Shown here piece by piece: positions 1 through 7,108 of a DNA stretch of 35,323 nucleotides. Made by a program: the position numbers and the translations under genes. The first letter of the stretch is position 1; each line of letters opens with the position of its first letter. Source of the stretch: an uncultured Bacteroidota bacterium (GTDB taxonomy: Bacteria > Bacteroidota > Bacteroidia > Chitinophagales > Chitinophagaceae); assembly GCA_903882805.1 (NCBI GenBank), contig CAIRYK010000036.1, positions 1 through 35,323 of the forward strand, read 5' to 3'. The notes below the pieces were generated by a model that made no database searches, was not told the origin of the DNA, and saw only the letters and a list, made by a program, of their open reading frames with translations.

Positions 1-77
1 AATACGTCTCTTCTATGCAGCACATTTATCGCAAGCACACAATGAAACTGCGCTACTACTACTATAGTCTATATTAA
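1..77 (+). CDS. possible 3' end of an unidentified gene cut by the window edge
   Basis: Two plus-strand frames are open from the window edge: one ends at TAG 65-67, the other at TAA 75-77. A strong hairpin terminator follows at 86-130, which suggests that a plus-strand transcription unit ends here. The piece is too short to identify, and I cannot tell which of the two frames (if either) is coding. Confidence 0.25.
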   Translation, partial: YVSSMQHIYRKHTMKLRYYYYSLY

Positions 78-85
78 AAATCATA

Positions 86-130
86 TTCTAAATAATACAG
101 GCGGCCATGTGCCGCCTGTATTATTTAGAA
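86..130 (+). terminator. 20-bp perfect hairpin terminator
   Basis: Arms 86-105 and 111-130 are perfect reverse complements over 20 bp, with a GC-rich core (CAGGCGGC/GCCGCCTG), A/T-rich outer arms and a 5-nt loop. Because the outer arms are A- and T-rich, it could stop transcription in both directions: the unknown gene entering from the left and the recombinase gene on the minus strand. Confidence 0.75.
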
Positions 131-151
131 ACTTCATCAAAATTTTGATTT

Positions 152-301
152 ACACCAAATCGATTAAAATTCGGGCCAATGCATGTCATTGCACCTTTAG
201 GTGCAACAGGTTTGTAGTTGAGTAATTTATTATTTATAGGCTGCGCCCCCGTAGGGTCGCAACAATCCCCGCATGGCGATTTTTAATTTCTAAACGGTAT
301 T
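152..301 (+). repeat. dispersed ~150-bp repeat, copy 1
   Basis: This is one of three related copies in the window (others at 12537-12683 and 34715-34864). Shared landmarks are a left end reading near AATCGATTAAAATTCG, an interior GGTTTGTAGTTG, CGCAACAAT, and a right end GCATGGCGATTTTTAAT. The two ends are imperfect inverted repeats (CACC-AAATCG-TTAAAA against TTTTTAAT...CGGTAT). Inside are an 8-bp stem at 189-206 and a second hairpin at about 242-261. It begins 22 nt after the terminator at 86-130. No protein-coding gene is needed to explain it; a MITE- or REP-like mobile repeat fits best. Confidence 0.8.
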
Positions 302-312
302 ACTTTACCTCC

Positions 313-930
313 CTATTTAAAACCAAGCAATTTTTTAGACATCTCCTTCTGTGCATCCTGTTCAAAGCTATCCAAGTAGCTTTCAGTTGTCTTTTTGTTG
401 CTATGCCCCAATGCTTCACCTATAAACTCCGTACTAGCCCCCGACCGTTTCAATACCGTACTAAAAGTATGTCGGGCAGTATAAGTAGTTACATGTTTTT
501 CCAGCCCCAAATCAGTCGCTATATCTCCAATATACTTGTTTACAATCTTTATAAACTGCTGTATCCTTGCATATCTTGTTTCTGCACTCATATCTTTATC
601 TATTATCGGAAACAAGTAATTATCAGGCCTTTGGTCAGTATTGCCCCATTTTTTTATTATCCCCTTAGCATCATCATTAAGGTATATACTAATCGCTTTG
701 GAGTTTTTGCGGGTAGTATTTTCAGTTTTACTGCGTATAAACGTTATAAATTCACCATTGATATTCTTGTACTGCAGCAAAGCAATATCTTTCATATTGA
801 TACCATTGCAGAAATAAGTAAACAACCAAAAGTCCTTAGCCTTATCCATAGTAGAGCCGGCAACAGTTGTATAATTATAAATCTTCCCAACATCAGCAAG
901 CGTCAACGCTTTTTTGATATTCCGCCCCAT
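313..930 (-). CDS. tyrosine recombinase/integrase, catalytic domain only (probable degenerate gene)
   Basis: The 205-residue product is the C-terminal catalytic domain of a phage-integrase-type tyrosine recombinase, which cuts and rejoins DNA at attachment sites. Visible motifs are a candidate Lys68, the TARH motif (Arg153-His154), the GHS motif (His176) and the nucleophile Tyr185. Family members are usually about 400 residues with an N-terminal SAM-like core-binding domain, which is absent here. Upstream on the same strand, in another frame, codons at 930-956 read LFGEKYEIP, which resembles the usual linker just before this domain; that frame hits a TGA at 978-980. I infer a frameshift near 928-932 plus loss of the N-terminus. 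The first catalytic Arg position holds Asn (GIN in place of GLR); I recall this in some Bacteroidota relatives. No tRNA or att site is visible nearby. Confidence 0.8.
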   Translation of the reverse strand: MGRNIKKALTLADVGKIYNYTTVAGSTMDKAKDFWLFTYFCNGINMKDIALLQYKNINGEFITFIRSKTENTTRKNSKAISIYLNDDAKGIIKKWGNTDQRPDNYLFPIIDKDMSAETRYARIQQFIKIVNKYIGDIATDLGLEKHVTTYTARHTFSTVLKRSGASTEFIGEALGHSNKKTTESYLDSFEQDAQKEMSKKLLGFK

Positions 931-1224
931 GGAATTTCATATTTCTCACCAAATAACCGTAGCCACCGGAAACGGTTTCACTGTGGCCGCTCTCGGTAGC
1001 GAAGCAAACAGGAAAACTCTTTACTAACCAGACCAAACTCATCGTAAGCTAAAACACTACCTCTTATACACCGTCAAGTAAGCTGCCTTAGTGTTTCGGC
1101 GCCAAAGAATGGGCTTCGGGTATTGAAAAAATTTAGCGTTCAGTAGTCGGCGTATCTATACAAACGAGCAATCAAGGGCTTCACCATACACCGTCTTCTA
1201 ATTCGGTAGAGTAGGCTAAACTTG
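931..1224. other. noncoding stretch between recombinase remnant and tmk
   Basis: About 290 bases without a supportable gene. The part next to 930 holds a short minus-strand frame (930-977) that looks like the lost linker of the recombinase. The remainder, 981-1224, shows no recognisable protein, tRNA or repeat; CATACACCGTC-type words occur twice (near 1067 and 1185) without clear meaning. Confidence 0.5.
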
Positions 1225-1854
1225 TTACGGCATTAGCATCAGTTTGCACACCATATTATAGATATCATCCGCTACTTCATGTTCAGAGCGATTGCCATTT
1301 ATGTGGGTTATGTTCTCTTCGTGTGCTTTCAGCACAAAGGCTTCGTTATACTTAGCTTTTACATTATTTAGGTTCTCCAGGTTTTCGTAGCGTTCTGTGC
1401 TGGCGCGGTTGGACATTATGCGTTCCATGCATACGCTGGTTGGCACGTCTATAAACAGATTGATGTGCGGGCGTAGTATGGTGGCGCACATTTCGTTTGC
1501 GGCTATCACCCAGTTTAGGTCCATGTGTACGCCGTGGTAGGCGTAGCTCGAAAAATAGTAACGGTCGGTGATAACCGTGTAGCCTTCGGCAAGCATTTTT
1601 ACAAGTCCGTTATGTTCGTTGAGCAAGTGGTCGAGGCGGTCGGCCAGAAACAGACCGGCTATGGTGCGTTCGTCGGCTTTTACGGCGCCTTTCAGTATGT
1701 TGCGTAGCAATGTGCCTATTGTTCCATCGGTAGGTTCAAAGGTCAGGTGCACTTTATGCCCCTCATCTGTCAGGCGTTTGGCAAGCATTTTTGCCTGAGT
1801 GCTTTTGCCGCTGCCATCTATCCCTTCAAACGCTATAAATAAGTTTTTCTTCAT
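1225..1854 (-). CDS. tmk: thymidylate kinase
   Basis: This is dTMP kinase, which phosphorylates dTMP to dTDP with ATP in the cytoplasm, at the junction of the de novo and salvage routes to dTTP. The P-loop is at residues 10-19 (EGIDGSGKST), the DRY motif of the nucleotide-binding site is at 97-99, followed by SSYAYHG. At 209 residues it has the normal family length, and the ATG at 1854 puts the P-loop at the expected distance from the N-terminus. It is divergent from the methyltransferase gene at 2004, with about 150 bases between the two starts that must hold both promoters. No oddities were seen. Confidence 0.95.
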   Translation of the reverse strand: MKKNLFIAFEGIDGSGKSTQAKMLAKRLTDEGHKVHLTFEPTDGTIGTLLRNILKGAVKADERTIAGLFLADRLDHLLNEHNGLVKMLAEGYTVITDRYYFSSYAYHGVHMDLNWVIAANEMCATILRPHINLFIDVPTSVCMERIMSNRASTERYENLENLNNVKAKYNEAFVLKAHEENITHINGNRSEHEVADDIYNMVCKLMLMP

Positions 1855-1919
1855 TGGTTACTGTGCTTTTTTGCGTCGCCGGCATAGCCAGCATTTGCCT
1901 CGGCTGCAAAATACCATTA

Positions 1920-1954
1920 TTTGGCAAGCTTTCCATTTGGTATGGTTATCTTTG
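1920..1954 (+). promoter_or_regulatory. putative Bacteroidota promoter for the methyltransferase gene
   Basis: TATCTTTG at 1947-1954 matches the Bacteroidota -7 consensus TAnnTTTG exactly, and a TTTG at 1920-1923 lies 23 nt upstream as a possible -33 element. The downstream ATG at 2004 leaves a leader of about 45 nt. Consensus match only. Confidence 0.4.
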
Positions 1955-2003
1955 CAGGGGTCATAGCGGCCGCCATAGCCTATTTTATCACCTAATTTTC
2001 TTC

Positions 2004-2597
2004 ATGTACATCAGCGATCCCAACAAGTATTTCCTTTCAGATCCTGTTTTCGATGGTTTGTTTCCGGCCTATGTACGGCAATTGTCGGAGGTGCACTGGA
2101 CCCCGCTTAAAGTGGCCTATACGGCGGCGCAATTTCTGGCGCCCACACCCGAGGCGCGCATACTGGATATAGGGGCTGGCGTTGGGAAGTTTTGTATTGC
2201 GGCGGCCCATGTATCGCCGGCAGAGTTTACGGGCGTGGAGCAGCGCAAGAACTTTGCACGGGTAGGCAACAAAATCATTAAACAGTTGGGCATCTTCAAT
2301 GCCTCAGTTATTCATGGCAATTTTGTAGACATAGATATCAGTGAGTACACCGGCGTATATTTTTTCAATTCGTTTCACGAGAATTTGGTAATTGAAGATT
2401 CGCTCGATGAGAATGTAGAGCGGTCGCCGGCCCTTTACGATTTTTATACAACGCAGTTGCAGGCCAAACTTAAACAAATGCCTATAGGCGCAAGATTGGC
2501 CACTTATTGGTTGTCGAACAGCGAGATACCGGGTTGCTTTCAGTTGTATGAATCGCACTTCAACAATCTGCTCAAATTCTGGAAGAAAGAGTATTAA
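2004..2597 (+). CDS. class I SAM-dependent methyltransferase
   Basis: The 197-residue product has the Rossmann-type SAM-binding motif I at residues 54-63 (LDIGAGVGKF), an acidic motif II region (FTGVEQR) and a motif IV-like stretch (GVYFFNSFHE). The substrate is not evident; the short length suggests a stand-alone small methyltransferase. The frame is open upstream to 1854, but I prefer the ATG at 2004 (MYISDPNKYF), because the upstream extension would overlap the tmk start codon and contains the best promoter match. The gene ends just before a bidirectional terminator shared with the convergent sortilin-like gene. Confidence 0.75.
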   Translation: MYISDPNKYFLSDPVFDGLFPAYVRQLSEVHWTPLKVAYTAAQFLAPTPEARILDIGAGVGKFCIAAAHVSPAEFTGVEQRKNFARVGNKIIKQLGIFNASVIHGNFVDIDISEYTGVYFFNSFHENLVIEDSLDENVERSPALYDFYTTQLQAKLKQMPIGARLATYWLSNSEIPGCFQLYESHFNNLLKFWKKEY

Positions 2598-2600
2598 AGC

Positions 2601-2630
2601 AAAAATCCACCCGGTAAGAGGTGGATTTTT
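2601..2630. terminator. bidirectional intrinsic terminator
   Basis: The 11-bp stem AAAAATCCACC/GGTGGATTTTT (2601-2611 and 2620-2630) with an 8-nt loop lies between the stop of the plus-strand methyltransferase and the stop of the minus-strand gene at 2651. A-tract and T-tract flanks allow use from either side. Confidence 0.8.
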
Positions 2631-2650
2631 AAGGAGCTTTAAAATAATAT

Positions 2651-5437
2651 TTATTTCACTATCATCATCATTCGTGTTTCCTGACGTCCGCCAGTGGTAA
2701 GCGTGCAGTAATAAATACCGCCCGGTAAGTCGGCGCCAGAGAAGCTATAATTTTTAGTTCCGGGCAGGCCAGGCTCATCGGTAATCGTTTGTATCAGTCG
2801 GCCCATCTGGTCGTGAATCTGTAACATTACCTTAGCAGGTTCGTTGAGCGTAAACTGGATGGTGGTCGATCCGCTGAATGGGTTGGGGTAGTTGGTAAAA
2901 TGAAGGTCGTGTTTAGCTTCAGACGTTGTTGGTACGCCAGCTGTGCTGGCTATGTAGGCCGAGAATATGCCGTTACTGTGCGTAGCGGCTACTACAAGCC
3001 CATCGGTACTGCGGTAGTCTATCATTCCCACCACTCCCGATCCTATCGTATTGGCGCCTTGTTGGGTCCATACTGTAAATGTATCGTTGAGCAGGTTAGT
3101 GGCAAACAAGCCTACGCTGGTACCCACCAGGTACACATGGTTGTTGTTGCCGGTAGGTATAATGCTTGCCCACCTGCATGAAGGTCCTTCGCCGCCGCCG
3201 GTTTTGTTGCTCGACTCCAGATTGCCGCCTATTTTCTTCCAGCTTACTCCGCCATCGGTAGAGTTGAAAAGGCTATACACCCCATAGTTGGAAAATACTA
3301 CTATTATGTTGTTGCCATCGCTTGGGTCTACAGCTATGCAGCTTACATTGGCTCCATTGGGGAACAATGCAGCCGGCGTTGTAGAAGTTATTTCTTTGGG
3401 GCGCGGCGTACCAACATTAGCGCTGTCTATTTTAAATACCCGCTTGCTGCTTGTGCCAATGTATAAACGGTTGGCAGGCGTTTTGGCGACTGCCAGCGCA
3501 GTAACTGTAGCGCCGTTGGCAAACGTAGAGTCGGGGAAGCGCGTCCAGTTGGTAGATATCGAATCCCAGTTGTTGCGGTAGGGAATACCGCCAAGGTTAT
3601 GATTCCGCCAGACAAACTTACCCGCTGCGAGATACATAATGTCGTTGTTGTTCGGGTCGAGCGTATAGGGGTTGATGAACATATAGCCTTTACCGCCAAT
3701 AGGGTCTATACGGGCAAAACTATCTACCACGCCCGAATTATTGAGCTTGCCTTTCATCATTTTGCCATTCTGTATGCTCAGGTAGTAGGCCTTGCCATAG
3801 TCGGCAATGGCGCAGAAGCTACCGTCGCCGCCGCGTGGCGTTACCCATGGAGCTATGGGGTTGGCAGAGTTGGTAAACCAACTGCCATTGTCTTGCGCAC
3901 CGCCTACAATTATATCATTAGTAGTTGCATGATCTATTGCGCAGGTATAAAACATGGTAGTGAGATAGCCATTGTTTTTCGACGACCAGATCATTTCACG
4001 AGCCGTGTTGTCGTTGGTATACCAAATACCACCGTCATTTGCCGACAACATCTTGCGTGGGTTGCTTGGCAGAAACACTACATCATGTTGGTCGGGGTGA
4101 TGGTTCAGGTATAAATCAACCACTGGCAGGGTAGCTCCCTCTTTGTAGCCGCCTATATAAGTGGTGTGGCTGTTATCTAAAAAGCCGGATGTAGAGCGGT
4201 AGAGGTTAGTACCGCCGATAAACACCGCATTGGTATCGGTAGGTTTTATTTTTACAACCAGATCATAGCTGCCCTGGCTCATAAATTTGTCAAACGGACC
4301 GCCGGTAGAGGGCAGGTTGTTGGAAAGATCATGCCATTGTCCGCCCGCATCTTTACCGTCGCCCGATACATATTTATATTTCCAAAGGCTATTCCATTCT
4401 ATGGTTCCTACGTAGTTAGTGTCGGGCATTCCGTAGCCGGGCGTATTGCCCAGAAAATAAATCTGATTTTCATCGGCTGGACTGATGCCTATTTTTACGC
4501 GATTGTAGTTGAGTGGGAAACCTGCCGGCGTGATATTGGTAAACGTAACGCCGTCGGGCGATCTGAAAATACCGCGCTGTCCTCCGCCATCGCTCAGCGT
4601 GGCATAAACAACGCCTGTAGATGTTACCGCCACGTCGGTGAAGTATGCTCCGCCTGTGCCTACCGCCAGCGCCCAGTTGGTGCCGCCATCCACAGTTTTG
4701 TATACAGCGCCATTTGCCGCGGCATATACCACATCGCGTACAGTGTCCGAAGGATCAATAGCAATATTCCAAACCAGATCAGCCCAAACATCGTACACGC
4801 CCAGTTTGGCAGTGGTGGTAGAGGGTAGCACTGCCCAGGTTTTGCCGCTGTCTAAAGATTTGTATACGCCGTTGCCCAGGTAGTAAGCCCCAGTGGCTCC
4901 TGCCGATGCGCCATAGGCTTCGCCTGCGCCATAGTACCATGTGTTCCGGTGCCCCCGGCGCGTATCCTGCGTCACACACGATACACTTTTATCCTGAATA
5001 TTGGCAGTTGTTTGCACCCATGACGCGCCGAAATCGGTAGAGCGCCACATGCCACCGGAGCAAGAGCCGGCTATGAGAATATTTTCATTAGTAACATCTA
5101 TGGCCAGCGCCCTTGTTCGTCCGCCCACATTCCATGGCCCGCGCGACACCCAGTTTTGAGCGGCGCTTGTGCGGCCAACGGCAAGGTAGGCATCGGTGGG
5201 CAACGAAGCGGCAAAGGCCAGTTCTTTAGCTCTAATATGGTCGGGTATTTTGCCGGTGGCAGGGTCTTTCAGCAATTGCAGCTCGTAGCCATATCTTCCG
5301 CCGGCTTCTTCATCAGCGCCTATAGTGGCTACATCGCCAAGTTGTTCAGAAGGTTGAGCCTGTTTCGCATCGCCTGAGGTAATATACACACCGCCGGCTA
5401 TAAAAGCGGCGATAATGGGTAAGTAGATTTTTTTCAC
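2651..5437 (-). CDS. secreted sortilin/BNR-like beta-propeller protein with T9SS type A sorting domain
   Basis: The 928-residue product starts with a Sec signal peptide (MKKIYLPIIAAFIAGGVYI). Most of the chain consists of sortilin/VPS10-type propeller repeats, recognisable by recurring S-x-D-x-G-x-x-W motifs (STDFGASW, SLDSGKTW, TVDGGTNW, STDGGVSW). Such propellers often form hydrolase or binding platforms, but no catalytic residues can be assigned, so the substrate is unknown. The last ~80 residues form a T9SS type A C-terminal domain (NYPNPF, MGRLIQTI, GIYYCTL), which implies export through SprA-dependent secretion and anchoring or release at the cell surface. It shares its strand with gldB upstream, 146 bases apart. 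Confidence 0.85.
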   Translation of the reverse strand: MKKIYLPIIAAFIAGGVYITSGDAKQAQPSEQLGDVATIGADEEAGGRYGYELQLLKDPATGKIPDHIRAKELAFAASLPTDAYLAVGRTSAAQNWVSRGPWNVGGRTRALAIDVTNENILIAGSCSGGMWRSTDFGASWVQTTANIQDKSVSCVTQDTRRGHRNTWYYGAGEAYGASAGATGAYYLGNGVYKSLDSGKTWAVLPSTTTAKLGVYDVWADLVWNIAIDPSDTVRDVVYAAANGAVYKTVDGGTNWALAVGTGGAYFTDVAVTSTGVVYATLSDGGGQRGIFRSPDGVTFTNITPAGFPLNYNRVKIGISPADENQIYFLGNTPGYGMPDTNYVGTIEWNSLWKYKYVSGDGKDAGGQWHDLSNNLPSTGGPFDKFMSQGSYDLVVKIKPTDTNAVFIGGTNLYRSTSGFLDNSHTTYIGGYKEGATLPVVDLYLNHHPDQHDVVFLPSNPRKMLSANDGGIWYTNDNTAREMIWSSKNNGYLTTMFYTCAIDHATTNDIIVGGAQDNGSWFTNSANPIAPWVTPRGGDGSFCAIADYGKAYYLSIQNGKMMKGKLNNSGVVDSFARIDPIGGKGYMFINPYTLDPNNNDIMYLAAGKFVWRNHNLGGIPYRNNWDSISTNWTRFPDSTFANGATVTALAVAKTPANRLYIGTSSKRVFKIDSANVGTPRPKEITSTTPAALFPNGANVSCIAVDPSDGNNIIVVFSNYGVYSLFNSTDGGVSWKKIGGNLESSNKTGGGEGPSCRWASIIPTGNNNHVYLVGTSVGLFATNLLNDTFTVWTQQGANTIGSGVVGMIDYRSTDGLVVAATHSNGIFSAYIASTAGVPTTSEAKHDLHFTNYPNPFSGSTTIQFTLNEPAKVMLQIHDQMGRLIQTITDEPGLPGTKNYSFSGADLPGGIYYCTLTTGGRQETRMMMIVK

Positions 5438-5460
5438 AACTCCATTTTTAAATGAAGAGT

Positions 5461-5496
5461 TGAAGGTACATTATTTTAACCATTATACCTTGCCAA
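5461..5496 (-). promoter_or_regulatory. putative promoter for the sortilin-like gene
   Basis: On the minus strand TACCTTCA (5461-5468) resembles TAnnTTTG, and TTGG (5493-5496) lies 24 nt upstream as a -33 candidate. The start codon follows about 24 nt after the -7 box. One -7 mismatch, so weak. Confidence 0.25.
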
Positions 5497-5583
5497 TGCG
5501 CATATTTGAAGTGAGGTACACCAAATTGCTAGGTAGTTTTGCCTGATAATCTGTGTATTATATATACACTTCCAGACTCTCGG

Positions 5584-6684
5584 CTATTTTGGTCTGTATT
5601 TTGCGTCGTCCAGCATTTTTGCTGCATCTAAAGGGGCGCTTAGTAACTGCGCAAGCGAAACCTCAGGATGCTGTTCCATATAGGCGCTCACTATTTTGTA
5701 TCCCAACCATGTGCCAATATTGCCAGGAGTAGTTTTTACCACATCAGTAACGGGCTCGAGGCCGCGGGCATAAGGGCCATCGTTTACATAGGTGAGCGTA
5801 TTGTGCACCTCTTTGCTGTATAGCAGGTTTTGGTGAATGAAGAAATTGTAGGTCATTGCTTCATTAGCGTTGCACCAGTTGAGCTGCTGTTGTGTAAAGC
5901 CAAACAGTACAGAATCGGGCGTATTGGGTAGTATTTTATGCAGGAAATACTGTTCTTTGCCGCGCTGCAACATGAGGTCAAGCAACGTTCGGTCGTTGGA
6001 CACGAATGGGTGGCTGAAACTGTATATGACACTAAAGGCCGCTACCGGAATATAAGAAGGGCGCATGTGCGCGCCCATATAATCGGGTATGCCCACTGAG
6101 CGGTAATAAGTATACTGTGGTCCGAGGAACATATCGAGACTGATACCTAAAATAGACGTGTCTATAGTAAAAGCAGGAAGCCGGTTAAGCCCAAGGTTGA
6201 CGAACATTACTTTAGGTATTGTCTGGTTTGGGTAGTAATGCTTCAGGTACTTAAATCCATCGGTAAGTTGTTTTTCAATTTCTTTGGTATCGGGATAGTG
6301 GGTTTTGATAGTGTCTTCGAGACCCACATAGTCTTTATAGGTAAGGAATACCCTCAGGCCTTCGCGGATAGGGCCTGCAGTATCAACAAAATTGCCGTGA
6401 ATGCCATAGCCCAAAATGGTATCGAGGTAAAAATTGAGGAAATCGGGGTATTTAGCGGCAAGATTTTTTAGGCCGTCGCTTACATGATTGGTATCTATCG
6501 CGTACAAGTCTTTGTCAAAACGATAGGTATTGAGCGAGATTTTTTGTGCAGACACGTCGGGCGTTTTCTCAGTAGTACCATTACAGCCAGCTAAAAGAAA
6601 GCCAGTTAAAACACCAAGCGTCAGTAAATTGCCTACGAGCCTGCCGTAACAATATAGTTTTAAGAAGCGGTTCAACTTATTCAT
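5584..6684 (-). CDS. gldB: GldB-like gliding motility lipoprotein
   Basis: GldB is a cell-envelope lipoprotein required for Bacteroidota gliding; its biochemical role is not settled. The 366-residue product has a lipoprotein signal peptide with lipobox LAGC (acylated Cys34). The mature part follows the GldB pattern: RFDKDLYAID early, a YPDFLNFYLDTILGYG segment, and near the C-terminus GNIGTWLGYKIVSAYMEQ and a final KYRPK. The ATG at 6684 was chosen because it gives a proper charged n-region before the hydrophobic stretch. It stands alone rather than beside gldC, and a -7 box (TATTTTTG) lies at 6701-6708. Family membership rests on recognised motifs, not an alignment. Confidence 0.8.
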   Translation of the reverse strand: MNKLNRFLKLYCYGRLVGNLLTLGVLTGFLLAGCNGTTEKTPDVSAQKISLNTYRFDKDLYAIDTNHVSDGLKNLAAKYPDFLNFYLDTILGYGIHGNFVDTAGPIREGLRVFLTYKDYVGLEDTIKTHYPDTKEIEKQLTDGFKYLKHYYPNQTIPKVMFVNLGLNRLPAFTIDTSILGISLDMFLGPQYTYYRSVGIPDYMGAHMRPSYIPVAAFSVIYSFSHPFVSNDRTLLDLMLQRGKEQYFLHKILPNTPDSVLFGFTQQQLNWCNANEAMTYNFFIHQNLLYSKEVHNTLTYVNDGPYARGLEPVTDVVKTTPGNIGTWLGYKIVSAYMEQHPEVSLAQLLSAPLDAAKMLDDAKYRPK

Positions 6685-7108
6685 AATCTATAATTGGCTC
6701 CAAAAATACAAAACTCAGCGCCTAATAGCGATGGCAGCAATAGCTAAAAGAATAATAAAACCTGAAAAGCGTTGCAGTGTGCGTATTTAGCGATAGTTAA
6801 TAGAAGAAATTTGCATCAAATACATCAAGCTGGATAGTAAATTAACCGCGGGCTAAAGCATTATAAAAATATTTCTTTGTCAAAAATGGCGATTATTGCA
6901 AATTTATTTTGTTAAATTTACTTTCTTGACATAAAAACCGAGGATTTTGTAATAATTCTCTGTTAGTTTTTGTGTTTTAGTGTGTGAAAACGAGTACTTA
7001 TTCAGGCCAAAATAAAGGGGCTGAAATAAGGTATTTGTTTTATGTATGTTTAAATTTTCGCATAGATAAGTAGCTGACTTACAATAAATTTTTTTAAACA
7101 ACTATAAT
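6685..7108. other. AT-rich divergent intergenic region between gldB and the adhesin gene
   Basis: This is a 424-base stretch with no supportable gene; the 65-codon minus-strand frame at 6904-7101 lacks any recognisable protein character. It should contain the promoters of the divergent gldB and adhesin genes. The gldB side has a consensus -7 box at 6701-6708. On the adhesin side I could not find a convincing TAnnTTTG match. Confidence 0.5.
6701..6708 (-). promoter_or_regulatory. -7 box for gldB
   Basis: Read on the minus strand, TATTTTTG matches TAnnTTTG exactly, 17 nt upstream of the gldB start codon. No good -33 element was found at the usual distance, so confidence is moderate to low. Confidence 0.35.

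Noticed and set aside
1854..2003. N-terminal extension of the methyltransferase and a 17-codon hydrophobic frame (MVIFAGVIAAAIAYFIT) within it
   Set aside because: The extension overlaps the tmk start and the promoter; the short frame has no upstream start or homology I can name.
6904..7101. 65-codon minus-strand ORF
   Set aside because: AT-rich, no recognisable domain or ribosome site; sits in promoter-bearing spacer.
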